From NCBI GenBank assembly GCA_029212415.1, contig JARGOF010000048.1, positions 7,166-43,631 of the forward strand: DNA of 36,466 nt. The letters run 5' to 3'. Under the pieces are notes generated by a model. It was not told the DNA's origin and searched no databases. It saw only the letters and a list, made by a program, of their open reading frames with translations. The first letter of the stretch is position 1, and each line of letters begins with the position of its first letter. Source of the DNA: Rhizobiaceae bacterium. GTDB lineage: Bacteria; Pseudomonadota; Alphaproteobacteria; Rhizobiales; Rhizobiaceae. Shown here one piece after another: positions 25,970 to 35,555 of this stretch. The translations under genes were made by a program, and so were the position numbers.

Positions 25970-27220
25970 ATGCCCCTGACCATTGATTTGAAAAACACAG
26001 ACACCCGCGATGCCCTGGCCTTGCGCGTCAAAGCCGCTTCACAACACACAGATGGCCAAAAGCCATCGCTGATCGGCATGACCCGCGAAGAAATGAGCGC
26101 CGTTTTGAGCGACGCAGGCATTCCCGAACGCCAGGTCAAGATGCGGGTTCAGCAGCTTTGGCACTGGCTTTATGTGCGCGGTGTTTCCGACTTTGCCGAG
26201 ATGCTGAATGTCTCAAGGGAACTGCGCGCTCTGTTGAGTGAGCGCTTTACCATTGCGCGTCCAACAATCGTCGACGAACAGATTTCCGAAGACGGCACCA
26301 GAAAATGGCTTTTGCAATTTCCCTCGCGCGGTGCAGGCAAGCCTGTAGAGATTGAAACTGTCTATATTCCGGAAGAAGGTCGCGGCACACTTTGCATATC
26401 CAGCCAGGTGGGTTGCACCCTGAACTGCTCCTTCTGTCATACCGGAACGCAGATGCTGGTGCGCAATCTCACGGCAGAGGAAATCCTTTCACAGCTGCTT
26501 TTGGCCCGCGAACGTCTTGGAGATTTTCCCAAGAAAGACACGCCGCAGGGCGCCATCGTGCCCTCCGAGGGACGCAAGATTACCAATATCGTCATGATGG
26601 GCATGGGCGAGCCGCTGTACAATTTCGAAAATGTGAAAACGGCCCTGTTGATTGCCTCCGACAATGAAGGCCTGTCGTTGTCGAAACGGCGCATCACCCT
26701 GTCGACCTCCGGTGTCGTGCCAGAGATCTACCGCACCGGCGAGGAAATCGGGGTCATGCTTGCCATTTCGCTTCATGCGGTGCGCGATGATCTGCGCAAC
26801 GAACTGGTGCCGATCAACAAGAAATACCCGATTGCCGAACTCATTCAGGCCTGTCGCGATTATCCGGGCCTGTCCAATGCACGGCGCATCACTTTCGAAT
26901 ATGTCATGCTCAAGGGCGTCAATGATTCACTGGAAGATGCCAGGGATCTTGTCCAACTGCTCAAGGGTGTGCCTGCCAAGATCAATCTGATCCCGTTCAA
27001 CCCCTGGCCCGGCAGCCAATACGAATGCTCCGACTGGGAGCACATCAAGGTCTTTGCCGATTTTGTCAATCACGCCGGTTATGCCTCGCCGATCCGCACA
27101 CCCAGGGGCGCCGATATCCTGGCCGCCTGCGGACAGCTGAAGTCTGAATCCGAGCGCATGCGCAAGCCCGAAAGACTGGCACTGGAAGCCATGATGATTG
27201 CCGGTCACGGCGAGGAATAG
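25970..27220 (+). CDS. rlmN: 23S rRNA (adenine-2503-C2) methyltransferase RlmN
   Basis: Radical SAM enzyme that methylates C2 of A2503 in 23S rRNA and A37 in some tRNAs. The 416-residue protein has the N-terminal accessory domain ([21 protein letters not shown]), then the radical SAM core. The CISSQVGC stretch is followed by the 4Fe-4S motif Cys-x3-Cys-x2-Cys in CTLNCSFC (near base 26415); further conserved blocks are [33 protein letters not shown] and [10 protein letters not shown]. The methyl-carrying catalytic cysteine is in the C-terminal LAACGQL. It is complete and followed at once by a small membrane protein gene, an order I recall as common in Rhizobiales. Confidence 0.96.
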   Translation: MPLTIDLKNTDTRDALALRVKAASQHTDGQKPSLIGMTREEMSAVLSDAGIPERQVKMRVQQLWHWLYVRGVSDFAEMLNVSRELRALLSERFTIARPTIVDEQISEDGTRKWLLQFPSRGAGKPVEIETVYIPEEGRGTLCISSQVGCTLNCSFCHTGTQMLVRNLTAEEILSQLLLARERLGDFPKKDTPQGAIVPSEGRKITNIVMMGMGEPLYNFENVKTALLIASDNEGLSLSKRRITLSTSGVVPEIYRTGEEIGVMLAISLHAVRDDLRNELVPINKKYPIAELIQACRDYPGLSNARRITFEYVMLKGVNDSLEDARDLVQLLKGVPAKINLIPFNPWPGSQYECSDWEHIKVFADFVNHAGYASPIRTPRGADILAACGQLKSESERMRKPERLALEAMMIAGHGEE

Positions 27221-27222
27221 GC

Positions 27223-27693
27223 GTGGATCGTTTCATTTCCTATCTCATTCGCCTCGTGATGATTACAATCGGTTTCATCGCCGCCGCCATGACAGCGGGT
27301 GTGCTGATTGCCTTCATGACAAAAGTGATCACGCCCAGCGAGGTCGGACAGCTTTCCGATACGGGATTTGACGCCGGTTTGATCATCTTGGCAGTGGCGC
27401 TTGCCAGCATTGCAGGCTATGTGGCCTTTTTTCCCGCCATGCTGATCATTATTTTCAGTGAACTCAGCCAACGCCGCAGCTGGCTCTATTATGCGATCTG
27501 CGGCGGCGTGACCGCCGCTCTCACTCCGTTGATCATTACGCTTTTCAAAGGCAGTGAACGCCAGTCCGATTACGAGACCTTTGCCATGACTGTTGCGGCG
27601 GGAATGATTGCCGGGATCGTCTATTGGCTGGTCGCCGGCAGAAACGCCGGCAACTGGTTGCCGCAGAAGCAGGCGTCTTCCAGCAAGGCGTGA
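27223..27693 (+). CDS. Small integral membrane protein, function unknown
   Basis: A 156-residue protein with four clear hydrophobic segments (about residues 5-32, 48-80, 85-107 and 123-141). It starts with a GTG at 27223, two bases after the rlmN stop, with GAGGAA inside the end of rlmN as ribosome site, so the two are probably co-translated. I do not recognise a named family; the position after rlmN is, as far as I recall, conserved in Rhizobiales. No catalytic motif is visible. It is convergent with the LysE gene, four bases apart. Confidence 0.8.
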   Translation: MDRFISYLIRLVMITIGFIAAAMTAGVLIAFMTKVITPSEVGQLSDTGFDAGLIILAVALASIAGYVAFFPAMLIIIFSELSQRRSWLYYAICGGVTAALTPLIITLFKGSERQSDYETFAMTVAAGMIAGIVYWLVAGRNAGNWLPQKQASSSKA

Positions 27694-27697
27694 AGCA

Positions 27698-28345
27698 TTA
27701 TCTGCCCTGTGTGAAGATGATCCTGACGGCAAACAGCGAAAACACGCCGGCGCAACCATAGTCGGCAATGCGCATGATGCGCGGGTTATCTTTCAACACA
27801 ACAGCCAATCTTTCCGAGACCAGCACAATGGCCAGCGCAATCGGCAAGGACAGGGCGGCATAGGCAAGGCCGAGAAACAACAGCTTTTCCTTGATATGGG
27901 GATCATCAACCGAGACGAATTGCGGCAGGAAGGTCATGAAAAATATGATGATCTTCGGATTGAGAAGATTGACCGCCAGCCCATTGCTCCAATTGGCAAA
28001 TAGCGACTTTTCATGCAACGCCGACGCACCTGGATTGAAAGCCGAGCCTTGGCGCACGGCCTGAACCGCAAGCCACAGAAGATAAAGCGAACCGGCAACC
28101 TTCAGGATCACAAATCCCGTTGGTGACGCAACCACCAGGGCCGCCACGCCGATGGCCACCAGAACCGTGTGCACCAGCAGGCCTGTTATTGTGCCGCCCA
28201 CGCAGGCAATGGCCTGCCCACGGCCACCCGTCAAGGCGCGGCCCATCATCAGAGTCATGTCCGGACCCGGTGTCAGGATCAACACAAGCGAGGCTGCTGT
28301 AAAGGCCAGGAGAACAGCCGACTCAGGCAGAAAATACATCATCAT
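27698..28345 (-). CDS. LysE/RhtB family amino acid exporter
   Basis: Inner membrane exporter of about 215 residues in the LysE/RhtB family. It has the signature LVLILTPGPDMTLMMGRALTGGRGQAI near the N-terminus, six predicted helices, and the conserved NWSNGLAVNLLNPKIIIFFMTFLPQFVS segment. Three consecutive ATG codons (28345, 28342, 28339) follow an AAGGG site; the second or third has the best spacing. The substrate is unknown. It is convergent with the membrane protein gene and divergent from argG. It is only distantly like the other LysE-type protein in the window. Confidence 0.9.
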   Translation of the reverse strand: MMMYFLPESAVLLAFTAASLVLILTPGPDMTLMMGRALTGGRGQAIACVGGTITGLLVHTVLVAIGVAALVVASPTGFVILKVAGSLYLLWLAVQAVRQGSAFNPGASALHEKSLFANWSNGLAVNLLNPKIIIFFMTFLPQFVSVDDPHIKEKLLFLGLAYAALSLPIALAIVLVSERLAVVLKDNPRIMRIADYGCAGVFSLFAVRIIFTQGR

Positions 28346-28466
28346 ATGCCCTTCAGCGGATCGATTTCGGCGAATATGGACGATATGCGTGACGCGCGCA
28401 AAGACATCAACGATGCGGCCAATCGCTCCGCACGCCACATCTTGCCGCGTCAGCCGGTTTTCCCGC

Positions 28467-28500
28467 ATCAAATGGTTTCATTTCCAGACAATGCGCTCTA
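28467..28500. repeat. Diverged copy of the ATCAAATGG/CGCTCTA palindromic element
   Basis: ATCAAATGGTTTCATTT (28467-28483) and CGCTCTA (28494-28500) match the order and spacing of the element before rlmN (25854-25900), but the second arm has decayed and no longer pairs. It lies about 60 bases before argG. Confidence 0.55.
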
Positions 28501-28508
28501 AAGTGCCG

Positions 28509-28524
28509 CCGATTTCAAAATCGG
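28509..28524. promoter_or_regulatory. Inverted repeat in the argG leader region
   Basis: CCGATTT (28509-28515) and AAATCGG (28518-28524) form a perfect 7-base inverted repeat with a two-base centre, 40 bases before the argG ATG. The loop is too tight for a stable RNA hairpin without opening a pair, so a protein-binding site is the more likely reading. An arginine repressor type site is not obvious. Confidence 0.35.
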
Positions 28525-28563
28525 GCGCAGAGACCCGAGCAGACGGACAAATTGGATAATACA

Positions 28564-29784
28564 ATGAACGCAAAGAACGATGTGAAAAAGGTCGTGCTTG
28601 CCTATTCCGGCGGACTGGACACCTCCATCATCCTGAAATGGCTGCAATCGGAACTCAATGCCGAGGTCGTGACATTCACCGCCGATCTGGGTCAGGGTGA
28701 TGAACTCGAGCCGGCCCGCAAAAAGGCTGAATTGCTTGGCATCAAGGAAATCTATATTGAGGACCTGCGCGAAGAGTTCATGTCGGATTTCGTATTCCCG
28801 ATGTTCCGTGCCAATGCCGTCTATGAGGGCGTCTATCTGCTGGGCACATCCATTGCCCGGCCGCTGATCTCAAAACGACTGATTGAAATTGCCCGCGATA
28901 CCGGTGCCGATGCCATTGCCCATGGCGCGACCGGCAAGGGCAATGATCAGGTGCGCTTTGAATTGGCCGCCTATGCGTTGAATCCGGACATCAAGATCAT
29001 TGCACCCTGGCGTGACTGGACATTGAAATCACGCACAGACCTGATTGATTTTGCTGAACAACACCAGATTCCAATTCCAAAGGACAAAAGGGGAGAAGCG
29101 CCCTTTTCCGTTGACGCAAACATGTTGCACTCTTCATCGGAAGGCAAGGTGCTTGAGGATCCGTGGGATGAGGCTCCAGCCTATGTCTATCAGCGCACGG
29201 TCTCGCCGGAAGAGGCGCCTGACAAGGCAACCGAAATCGAAATCGGTTTTGAAAAGGGTGATGCCGTCGCCCTCAACGGCGAACCGCTGTCTCCTGCAAC
29301 CCTGTTTGCAAGACTGAACGATTATGGCCGCGACAACGGCATCGGTCGTCTTGACCTGGTGGAAAACCGTTTTGTCGGCATGAAATCACGCGGCGTTTAT
29401 GAGACACCGGGCGGCACGATCCTTCTTTCCGCACACCGGGCGATGGAATCCATTACTCTTGATCGCGGCGCGGCTCACCTCAAGGACGAGTTGATGCCGC
29501 GGTATGCGGAACTGATCTACAACGGCTTCTGGTTCTCGCCTGAGCGCGAAATGTTGCAGGCTGCCATCGACCACAGCCAGCGCGATGTTGACGGAACGGT
29601 GCGCCTCAAGCTCTACAAGGGCAATGTCATCGTCACCGGCCGCAAATCCGACAAGTCCCTCTATTCGGACCAGCTTGTCACTTTTGAAGATGATCATGGC
29701 GCCTACGACCAGAAGGATGCCGCCGGTTTCATCAAGCTGAACGCCCTGCGGTTGCGCACGCTGGCAGCCAGAAACAACAGATAG
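28564..29784 (+). CDS. argG: Argininosuccinate synthase ArgG
   Basis: Joins citrulline and aspartate using ATP to form argininosuccinate in arginine synthesis. The 406-residue protein begins with the ATP-binding motif [18 protein letters not shown], followed by [49 protein letters not shown] and the C-terminal [28 protein letters not shown] and [13 protein letters not shown] blocks, all as in rhizobial type I ArgG. I chose the ATG at 28564 (MNAKNDVKK). A strong terminator follows at 29830-29855, so it is a single-gene transcript. Confidence 0.97.
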   Translation: MNAKNDVKKVVLAYSGGLDTSIILKWLQSELNAEVVTFTADLGQGDELEPARKKAELLGIKEIYIEDLREEFMSDFVFPMFRANAVYEGVYLLGTSIARPLISKRLIEIARDTGADAIAHGATGKGNDQVRFELAAYALNPDIKIIAPWRDWTLKSRTDLIDFAEQHQIPIPKDKRGEAPFSVDANMLHSSSEGKVLEDPWDEAPAYVYQRTVSPEEAPDKATEIEIGFEKGDAVALNGEPLSPATLFARLNDYGRDNGIGRLDLVENRFVGMKSRGVYETPGGTILLSAHRAMESITLDRGAAHLKDELMPRYAELIYNGFWFSPEREMLQAAIDHSQRDVDGTVRLKLYKGNVIVTGRKSDKSLYSDQLVTFEDDHGAYDQKDAAGFIKLNALRLRTLAARNNR

Positions 29785-29829
29785 ACCGATCATGAACCAC
29801 CCCAACGACGGGTGAGAATCGACCATCAG

Positions 29830-29855
29830 AACCCCCGGCAAAAACCGGGGGTTTT
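29830..29855 (+). terminator. Rho-independent terminator of argG
   Basis: A 9-base stem, AACCCCCGG (29830-29838) and CCGGGGGTT (29845-29853), with a six-base CA-rich loop and a TTTT tail, lies 45 bases after the stop. Confidence 0.92.
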
Positions 29856-30017
29856 GTCACAGACCATCGGACTTCTGACTGATTGCGTCCAATATCTCGC
29901 AGCCAACCGGCGGCCCAGTGCGACACAAGATCCAATCAATTCACAGGCTGGACCTTGTATCGCGCCGGGCCGCCGCTTACATCGCATCTTGATGACAACA
30001 GCCCCGGGAATTGCACG

Positions 30018-32063
30018 ATGAGCCCTGTCAACAATCATATCTTCGACTGGAAAGGTCCCCAGGGACTGCCCGAATTCTCCAGTATCGAAGACGATGATTA
30101 CGTGCATGCTTTCGACGAAGCGCTGAAGCGTCATGAAAAACAGATCAACGACATCGCCAACAATCCGGCACCATCTGATTTTGAAAATACCATCATCGCA
30201 CTGGAATTGTCAGGCGATGCGCTGAGCCGGGTGTCCGCACTCTTCTGGAACCGGGCGGGCGCGCACAGCAATGACGTCATTCAGGCGCTTGAGCGGCAGA
30301 TGGCCCCGAAAATATCGCGTCACTTCTCTGCGATTGCCATGAACAAGGCACTGTTTGCACGCGTCGACGCGCTTTGGCAGAATCGCGAAAGCCTTGGTCT
30401 CGACAGTGAAGCATTGCGCGTTCTTGAAAGACACTGGAAGGGCTTTGTGCGCACCGGCGCATTGCTGGACGATGGACAACAACAGCGCCTGGCGGAAATC
30501 AGTGAAGAGCTTGCCGGTCTTGGTACCCAATTCAGCCAGAACGTGCTGGCGGACGAAAAAGCCTGGTCCATGGGCCTTTCCGATGAGGAGGACCTTGCAG
30601 GCCTGCCGGAATTCCTCCGCGAGGCCATGGCATCTGCGGCACGCGAACGCGGTCTGGATGCGCCCTACGCCGTGACGCTGTCACGTTCGATCATCGAACC
30701 CTTCCTGACATTTTCCGAAAATCGTGAGTTGCGTGAACATGCCTTCACCGCCTGGACGTCCCGGGGGGAAAACGGCGGCGATACCGACAACGCCGCGCAT
30801 ATTACCCTCATCCTCGCATTGCGCGCCGAAAAGGCCCGCCAACTGGGCTTTGACACATTTGCGCATTTCAAGCTTGACGACACGATGGCCAAGACACCGG
30901 ACGCGGTGAACCATTTGCTGATGTCCGTGTGGGACAAGGCCCTGCTGCGCGCCCGCCGGGAAGAAGACGAGATTGCCGCACTGATTGCCGAGGAAGGCAA
31001 AAACCACCCCGTCGCACCCTGGGACTGGCGTCACTATGCGGAAAAACTGCGCAGCCGCAAATTCGACTTCTCCGAAGCCGAACTCAAACCCTACCTGCAG
31101 CTTGATAATATCATTGCTGCGTGCTTTTCCGTCGCCAACCAGCTTTTTGGCCTGAAGGCAACTGAGCGCGCCGACCTTGAGGCCTACCATCCGGATGTGC
31201 GAATATTTGAAATTCGCGACAGCAATGACACGCTGATCGGCATGTTTCTGGGCGACTATTTTGCCCGATCCAGCAAGCGATCCGGTGCCTGGATGAGCAG
31301 CTTGCAGAACCAGCACCAGCTGGATGGCGGGCAAATTCCGATCATCTACAACGTCATGAATTTTGCAAAACCGCCCGCCGGCCGTCCGGCCCTGCTGTCG
31401 ATTGACGACGCGCGGACCTTGTTTCATGAATTCGGTCACGCTCTGCATGGCCTTCTGTCCAAGGTACGCCATCCCTCGGTTTCAGGCACCTCAGTCTCAC
31501 GCGACTTTGTGGAATTGCCCTCGCAACTGTTTGAGCACTGGTTGACCGTGCCCGACGTACTGCGACAGTTTGCCCTACATCATGAAACCGGTGAGGTCAT
31601 TCCGCAGGATCTTCTCGACAAGGTTCTGGCCGCCCGAAATTTCAATGCCGGCTTTGCCGCGGTGGAATATACGGCCTGCGCGCTTGTGGACATGGCCTGC
31701 CATACAGCGGAAGAGGTCGATGACCCATTGGCCTTTGAGACCGAAACGCTCAGGGAAATCGGCATGCCCGACGCCATCGTCATGCGTCATCGTACGCCGC
31801 ATTTCCTGCATGTTTTTTCCGGAGACGGTTATTCTGCCGGATATTATTCCTATATGTGGTCTGAAGTCCTTGATGCTGATGCCTTCAGTGCTTTCGAGGA
31901 GACCGGTGACCTATTTCATGAAGAAACGGCCGATAAACTGCTTCGCCACATCTATTCGGCAGGCGGAAGCATCGACCCGGAAGACACCTACAGGGCGTTT
32001 CGCGGGAAAATGCCTGATACGGCCGCCATGCTGAAAAAGAAGGGCCTGGCTGGCTGCCAGTAG
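30018..32063 (+). CDS. M3 family zinc metallopeptidase (oligopeptidase A / Dcp type)
   Basis: Cytoplasmic peptidase of 681 residues in family M3, which degrades peptides released by proteases and signal peptidase. The catalytic motif HEFGHALHG is near residue 470 (base 31425), with the third zinc ligand in FVELPSQLFEHW downstream. The C-terminal HFLHVFSGDGYSAGYYSYMWSEVLDADAF block is typical of M3 enzymes. I chose the ATG at 30018 (MSPVNNHIFDW), with GGGAA eight bases upstream. The frame is open to 29883 but that part shows no family similarity. Whether it is oligopeptidase A or peptidyl-dipeptidase cannot be settled by eye. Confidence 0.93.
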   Translation: MSPVNNHIFDWKGPQGLPEFSSIEDDDYVHAFDEALKRHEKQINDIANNPAPSDFENTIIALELSGDALSRVSALFWNRAGAHSNDVIQALERQMAPKISRHFSAIAMNKALFARVDALWQNRESLGLDSEALRVLERHWKGFVRTGALLDDGQQQRLAEISEELAGLGTQFSQNVLADEKAWSMGLSDEEDLAGLPEFLREAMASAARERGLDAPYAVTLSRSIIEPFLTFSENRELREHAFTAWTSRGENGGDTDNAAHITLILALRAEKARQLGFDTFAHFKLDDTMAKTPDAVNHLLMSVWDKALLRARREEDEIAALIAEEGKNHPVAPWDWRHYAEKLRSRKFDFSEAELKPYLQLDNIIAACFSVANQLFGLKATERADLEAYHPDVRIFEIRDSNDTLIGMFLGDYFARSSKRSGAWMSSLQNQHQLDGGQIPIIYNVMNFAKPPAGRPALLSIDDARTLFHEFGHALHGLLSKVRHPSVSGTSVSRDFVELPSQLFEHWLTVPDVLRQFALHHETGEVIPQDLLDKVLAARNFNAGFAAVEYTACALVDMACHTAEEVDDPLAFETETLREIGMPDAIVMRHRTPHFLHVFSGDGYSAGYYSYMWSEVLDADAFSAFEETGDLFHEETADKLLRHIYSAGGSIDPEDTYRAFRGKMPDTAAMLKKKGLAGCQ

Positions 32064-32228
32064 GCCCCTGCGACGTTGTTGCCGGCCAGTTTTGTCGGGC
32101 CGCTTCAGCCTGCGAACGACGCAAATCGGTAAAATCCCTTTCACATATTCATAAAACCCTGTAAGAGCCGGGCAAATGAATATAGGCGGCGCCTTCCCGC
32201 GCGCACCCCAACTTCCAGGTAGAATACT

Positions 32229-34055
32229 ATGTCTATGCGCAATATTGCGATCATCGCCCATGTTGATCATGGGAAAACCACACTCGTTGACGAATTGTTG
32301 AAACAGTCTGGCGCGTTCCGCGACAACCAGCGCGTTGCAGAGCGCATCATGGATTCCAACGAAATCGAAATTGAACGCGGCATTACGATTCTTGCCAAGG
32401 CAACGTCTGTTGTCTGGAAAGATGTGCGCATCAACATTGTCGATACACCAGGCCACGCCGATTTCGGTGGTGAGGTTGAGCGTATCCTCAATATGGTGGA
32501 CGGTGCCATCGTCCTCGTCGATGCTGCCGAAGGCCCCATGCCGCAGACAAAATTTGTTGTCGGCAAAGCCCTCAAGGTTGGTCTCAAACCGATTGTAGCG
32601 ATCAACAAGATTGACCGGTCCGATGCACGTGCCGATGAAGTCATCAATGAGGTTTTCGACCTTTTTGCAGCGCTGGATGCCAATGACGAGCAGCTTGATT
32701 TCCCGATCCTTTACGGTTCGGGCCGCAATGGCTGGATGAACGTCAACCCCGACGGTCCGATGGACCAGGGTCTGGCGCCCCTGTTTGATCTTGTTCTCGA
32801 CCATGTGCCCGAACCCACTGTCGGCGAAGGCTCATTCCGGATGATCGGTACAATCCTGGAAGCCAATCCCTTCCTCGGCCGCATCATCACCGGGCGTATT
32901 CATTCCGGCAGCATCAAGCCCAATCAGCCGATGAAGGTCATGGATGCCAACGGCAAGCTTATCGAGCAGGGCCGCGTCTCCAAGATTCTCGCCTTCCGCG
33001 GTATCGAGCGCACAGCCATCGACGAAGGCTGCGCCGGAGATATCGTCGCCATTGCAGGCCTGACAAAGGGCACGGTGGCCGATACCTATTGTGCGCCGGA
33101 TGTCACTGAACCGCTTGAAGCCCAGCCGATCGATCCGCCGACTGTCACCATGTCCTTCATCGTCAATGATTCCCCGCTGGCGGGAACCGAAGGCGACAAG
33201 GTGACCAGCCGCGTTATCCGCGACCGCCTGATGAAAGAAGCCGAAGGCAATGTCGCACTGAAAATCGAGGAAGCCGAAGACAAGGATTCCTTCTATGTTT
33301 CCGGACGCGGCGAGTTGCAGCTTGCCGTGCTGATTGAAACCATGCGCCGGGAAGGCTTCGAACTGGCTGTGTCACGGCCACGGGTCGTGATGAAGAAAGC
33401 CGAGGACGGCACAGTGCTCGAGCCCATTGAAGAAGTGGTCATCGACGTTGATGAAGAGCATTCCGGTATCGTCGTTCAGAAAATGTCCGAACGTAAAGCC
33501 GAAATGGTTGAATTGCGGCCATCAGGTGGCAATCGTCTGCGTCTGGTCTTCCATGCACCGACACGTGGCCTGATCGGCTACCAGTCCGAACTGCTGACCG
33601 ATACGCGCGGCACGGCCATCATGAACCGGCTGTTCCATGACTACCAGCCCTACAAGGGTGATATTGGCGGCCGCGTCACAGGCGTTCTGCTGTCCAATGA
33701 ATCCGGTGAATCCGTTGCCTATGCGATGTTCAACCTCGAAGACCGCGGTCCGATGATTATCGATGCCGGCGAAAAGGTCTATGCGGGCATGATCATCGGC
33801 ATCCATACAAGGGTCAACGACCTTGAGGTCAATGTTCTCAAGGGCAAGAAGCTTACCAATATGCGTGCCTCCGGCAAGGATGACGCCATCAAGCTGACAC
33901 CGCCGATCCGCATGACGCTCGATCGGGCACTGTCCTGGATCCAGGATGATGAGCTTGTCGAAGTGACACCAAAGACCATTCGCCTGCGCAAGATCTTCCT
34001 TGATCCGATTGACCGCAAGCGGAACTCCAAAACCAAGGCGTCCCTTACCGCCTGA
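32229..34055 (+). CDS. typA: Ribosome-associated GTPase TypA/BipA
   Basis: Translational GTPase related to EF-G that aids 50S ribosome assembly and growth under stress, including cold. The 608-residue length is that of the family. Motifs are G1 [10 protein letters not shown] (about residues 10-19), switch [13 protein letters not shown]3 [13 protein letters not shown]4 NKIDR, and G5 near GSGRNGW. Then come domain II, the EF-G-like domains with [21 protein letters not shown], and the BipA-specific C-terminal domain ending in [13 protein letters not shown]. The ATG at 32229 has AGG upstream at about ten bases. It stands alone, with a terminator-like stem behind it. Confidence 0.97.
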   Translation: MSMRNIAIIAHVDHGKTTLVDELLKQSGAFRDNQRVAERIMDSNEIEIERGITILAKATSVVWKDVRINIVDTPGHADFGGEVERILNMVDGAIVLVDAAEGPMPQTKFVVGKALKVGLKPIVAINKIDRSDARADEVINEVFDLFAALDANDEQLDFPILYGSGRNGWMNVNPDGPMDQGLAPLFDLVLDHVPEPTVGEGSFRMIGTILEANPFLGRIITGRIHSGSIKPNQPMKVMDANGKLIEQGRVSKILAFRGIERTAIDEGCAGDIVAIAGLTKGTVADTYCAPDVTEPLEAQPIDPPTVTMSFIVNDSPLAGTEGDKVTSRVIRDRLMKEAEGNVALKIEEAEDKDSFYVSGRGELQLAVLIETMRREGFELAVSRPRVVMKKAEDGTVLEPIEEVVIDVDEEHSGIVVQKMSERKAEMVELRPSGGNRLRLVFHAPTRGLIGYQSELLTDTRGTAIMNRLFHDYQPYKGDIGGRVTGVLLSNESGESVAYAMFNLEDRGPMIIDAGEKVYAGMIIGIHTRVNDLEVNVLKGKKLTNMRASGKDDAIKLTPPIRMTLDRALSWIQDDELVEVTPKTIRLRKIFLDPIDRKRNSKTKASLTA

Positions 34056-34061
34056 TAAACT

Positions 34062-34101
34062 GCGGGTTGTCTTCAAATGAATCAATTTGAAAACGACCCG
34101 C
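34062..34101 (+). terminator. Long stem-loop after typA, probable terminator
   Basis: Two 17-base arms (34062-34078 and 34085-34101) pair with one G-T wobble and one mismatch around a six-base loop, starting seven bases after the typA stop codon. The T-rich tail is poor (CTTTGCT), so it may act as an mRNA 3' stabiliser as much as a terminator. Confidence 0.6.
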
Positions 34102-34162
34102 CTTTGCTACTTGCTCGAACCCTTAACAATTCGTTAAATTGTGCGTGCTGGTACATGATTTA

Positions 34163-34183
34163 ACCTGTGGGTAGACCACAGGT
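34163..34183. promoter_or_regulatory. Inverted repeat upstream of the GNAT gene, possible operator
   Basis: ACCTGTGG (34163-34170) and CCACAGGT (34176-34183) form a perfect 8-base inverted repeat with a five-base spacer, 50 bases before the start codon. No regulator gene is adjacent. A short stem CTTCGC/GCGAAG (34198-34217) follows it. Confidence 0.42.
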
Positions 34184-34233
34184 AGGGGCATCTAGCTCTT
34201 CGCGTATTGCAGCGAAGCAGTTAGGATTCTCCC

Positions 34234-34740
34234 ATGACAACGCTGACAATAGATGTGAGACGTGCCGAATCGGATGACGCCCTGGCGATATCCGAGACGC
34301 ATCGTGTTGCCTGGCGTCATGCTTATGCGGGTTTGATACCCTATCGCACACTGATGGCCATGGTTGAGCGCCGCAGTTATACATGGTGGCAAAAAGCCAT
34401 TCGCGGGTCAACCAGCATATTGGTACTGGAAGTGGATAAAGTGATCGCGGGCTACGCGACACTTGGTCTGAACAGGGCAAGATCCCTTCCGCAGGAAGGC
34501 GAGATCTACGAGCTTTATCTCAAGCCTGAATATCAGGGCATTGGCCTTGGCAGCCAGCTTTTTGGCGAGGCGCGACGTCTGCTCAGATCCCTTGGATGCA
34601 AGGGCATGGTTGTTTGGACTCTCGAGGAAAATGAGCGCGCAGTGAATTTCTACATCGCGCTGGGTGGCGTAGACCTTGCCGAAGGCTCGGAAATTTTTGA
34701 TGAGCGACCGCTCAAGAAACTGGCCTTTGTCTGGCCTTGA
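34234..34740 (+). CDS. GNAT family N-acetyltransferase
   Basis: A 168-residue acetyl-CoA-dependent acetyltransferase of unknown substrate. The N-terminal VRRAESDDALAISETHRVAWRHAYAGLIP strand-helix unit is typical of a large GNAT subgroup. The acetyl-CoA loop is in LKPEYQGIGLGSQLFGEARRLL (about residues 94-115), and the C-terminal NERAVNFYIALGGVDLAEGSEIF block contains the conserved Asn and Tyr. The ATG at 34234 has AGGA seven bases upstream. It is transcribed alone, convergent with a secreted protein gene. Confidence 0.88.
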   Translation: MTTLTIDVRRAESDDALAISETHRVAWRHAYAGLIPYRTLMAMVERRSYTWWQKAIRGSTSILVLEVDKVIAGYATLGLNRARSLPQEGEIYELYLKPEYQGIGLGSQLFGEARRLLRSLGCKGMVVWTLEENERAVNFYIALGGVDLAEGSEIFDERPLKKLAFVWP

Positions 34741-34772
34741 GCCCTTCCCTTTGATCTGTAAACCTCACAATC

Positions 34773-35411
34773 TCATGGGATTGATCGGGCTGGTTCACTC
34801 GCCAGTTCCGTGCGAAACCCATAGAAGGCCGGCGCCTCTGCGCCACAGGCAAAATCAGCCGCAACATTGTCGGCGACCTCTCTGGCCAGAACATTGGCAT
34901 CCTTGTTGCCCAGCGCATCAACATAACCCACCACACATGCCCGCGCATCGCCCGGTTGGCCAACACGCGAAATAACCAGCACCTGCCCCAGATACTGTGG
35001 GGTGGAAATGCCGCTGTCGGGATCGGGATTCTCCAGAAACCAGCGCAGGATCGTGGCAATCGGTACGCCGGACACGTTTATCCGCCACTCGACCGTTTCA
35101 TTGATCCGGTTGAAGGCCCCAAAGCTTTCAAAGACCTCACCCTGGTCCACATGACCAAACTGTACCGCCTGGCGCAGATCATCTTCCTTGAAAAACACGC
35201 CATAGCCGCCAAATCCCGGACAGACCAGTCGGGCGCCCATCGAATCGGCGGAAAGAGTGACGCATTTATCGAAATCAATTTTTGTATAGCTGCTTTCATT
35301 GGACTGTGCAGCGCCGGCAAATGCACCGAGCAGCAACATAGCGAAGGCTGTCGTCATGCTGGTTCTTGCCAATTTCGCAGCTGTGATGCACTGATAAAAA
35401 GTCTTCTGCAT
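34773..35411 (-). CDS. Predicted secreted protein, function unknown
   Basis: A 212-residue protein with a hydrophobic N-terminal segment (about residues 18-35) that looks like a signal peptide. Four cysteines follow (50, 64, 159, 189), enough for two disulfides. I do not recognise a family. Notable stretches are CPGFGGYGVFFKEDDLRQAV and ACVVGYVDALGNKDANVLAREVADNVAADFACG, the latter predicted helical. The ATG at 35411 has AAGGG about 11 bases upstream; an internal ATG at 35357 would give a more normal signal peptide length. It is convergent with the GNAT gene and divergent from ppa. Confidence 0.78.
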   Translation of the reverse strand: MQKTFYQCITAAKLARTSMTTAFAMLLLGAFAGAAQSNESSYTKIDFDKCVTLSADSMGARLVCPGFGGYGVFFKEDDLRQAVQFGHVDQGEVFESFGAFNRINETVEWRINVSGVPIATILRWFLENPDPDSGISTPQYLGQVLVISRVGQPGDARACVVGYVDALGNKDANVLAREVADNVAADFACGAEAPAFYGFRTELASEPARSIP

Positions 35412-35478
35412 GCGTGTTCATCCCTTCGCTTGCGATGCATCTGTTCATTATAATCCAACAGCTGCGGTAAAGATATGT

Positions 35479-35492
35479 TGCGCTGCAGCGCA
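35479..35492. promoter_or_regulatory. 14-base perfect palindrome in the ppa upstream region
   Basis: TGCGCTGCAGCGCA is its own reverse complement and lies 63 bases before the ppa ATG, in the divergent gap with the secreted protein gene. It may bind a regulator, or be chance in GC-rich DNA. Confidence 0.3.
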
Positions 35493-35555
35493 CAAAGCGC
35501 TATTTCCCCCGACAACAGCTCATCAGAATTTGGCCCGGCAAAGACAGGATCGATC

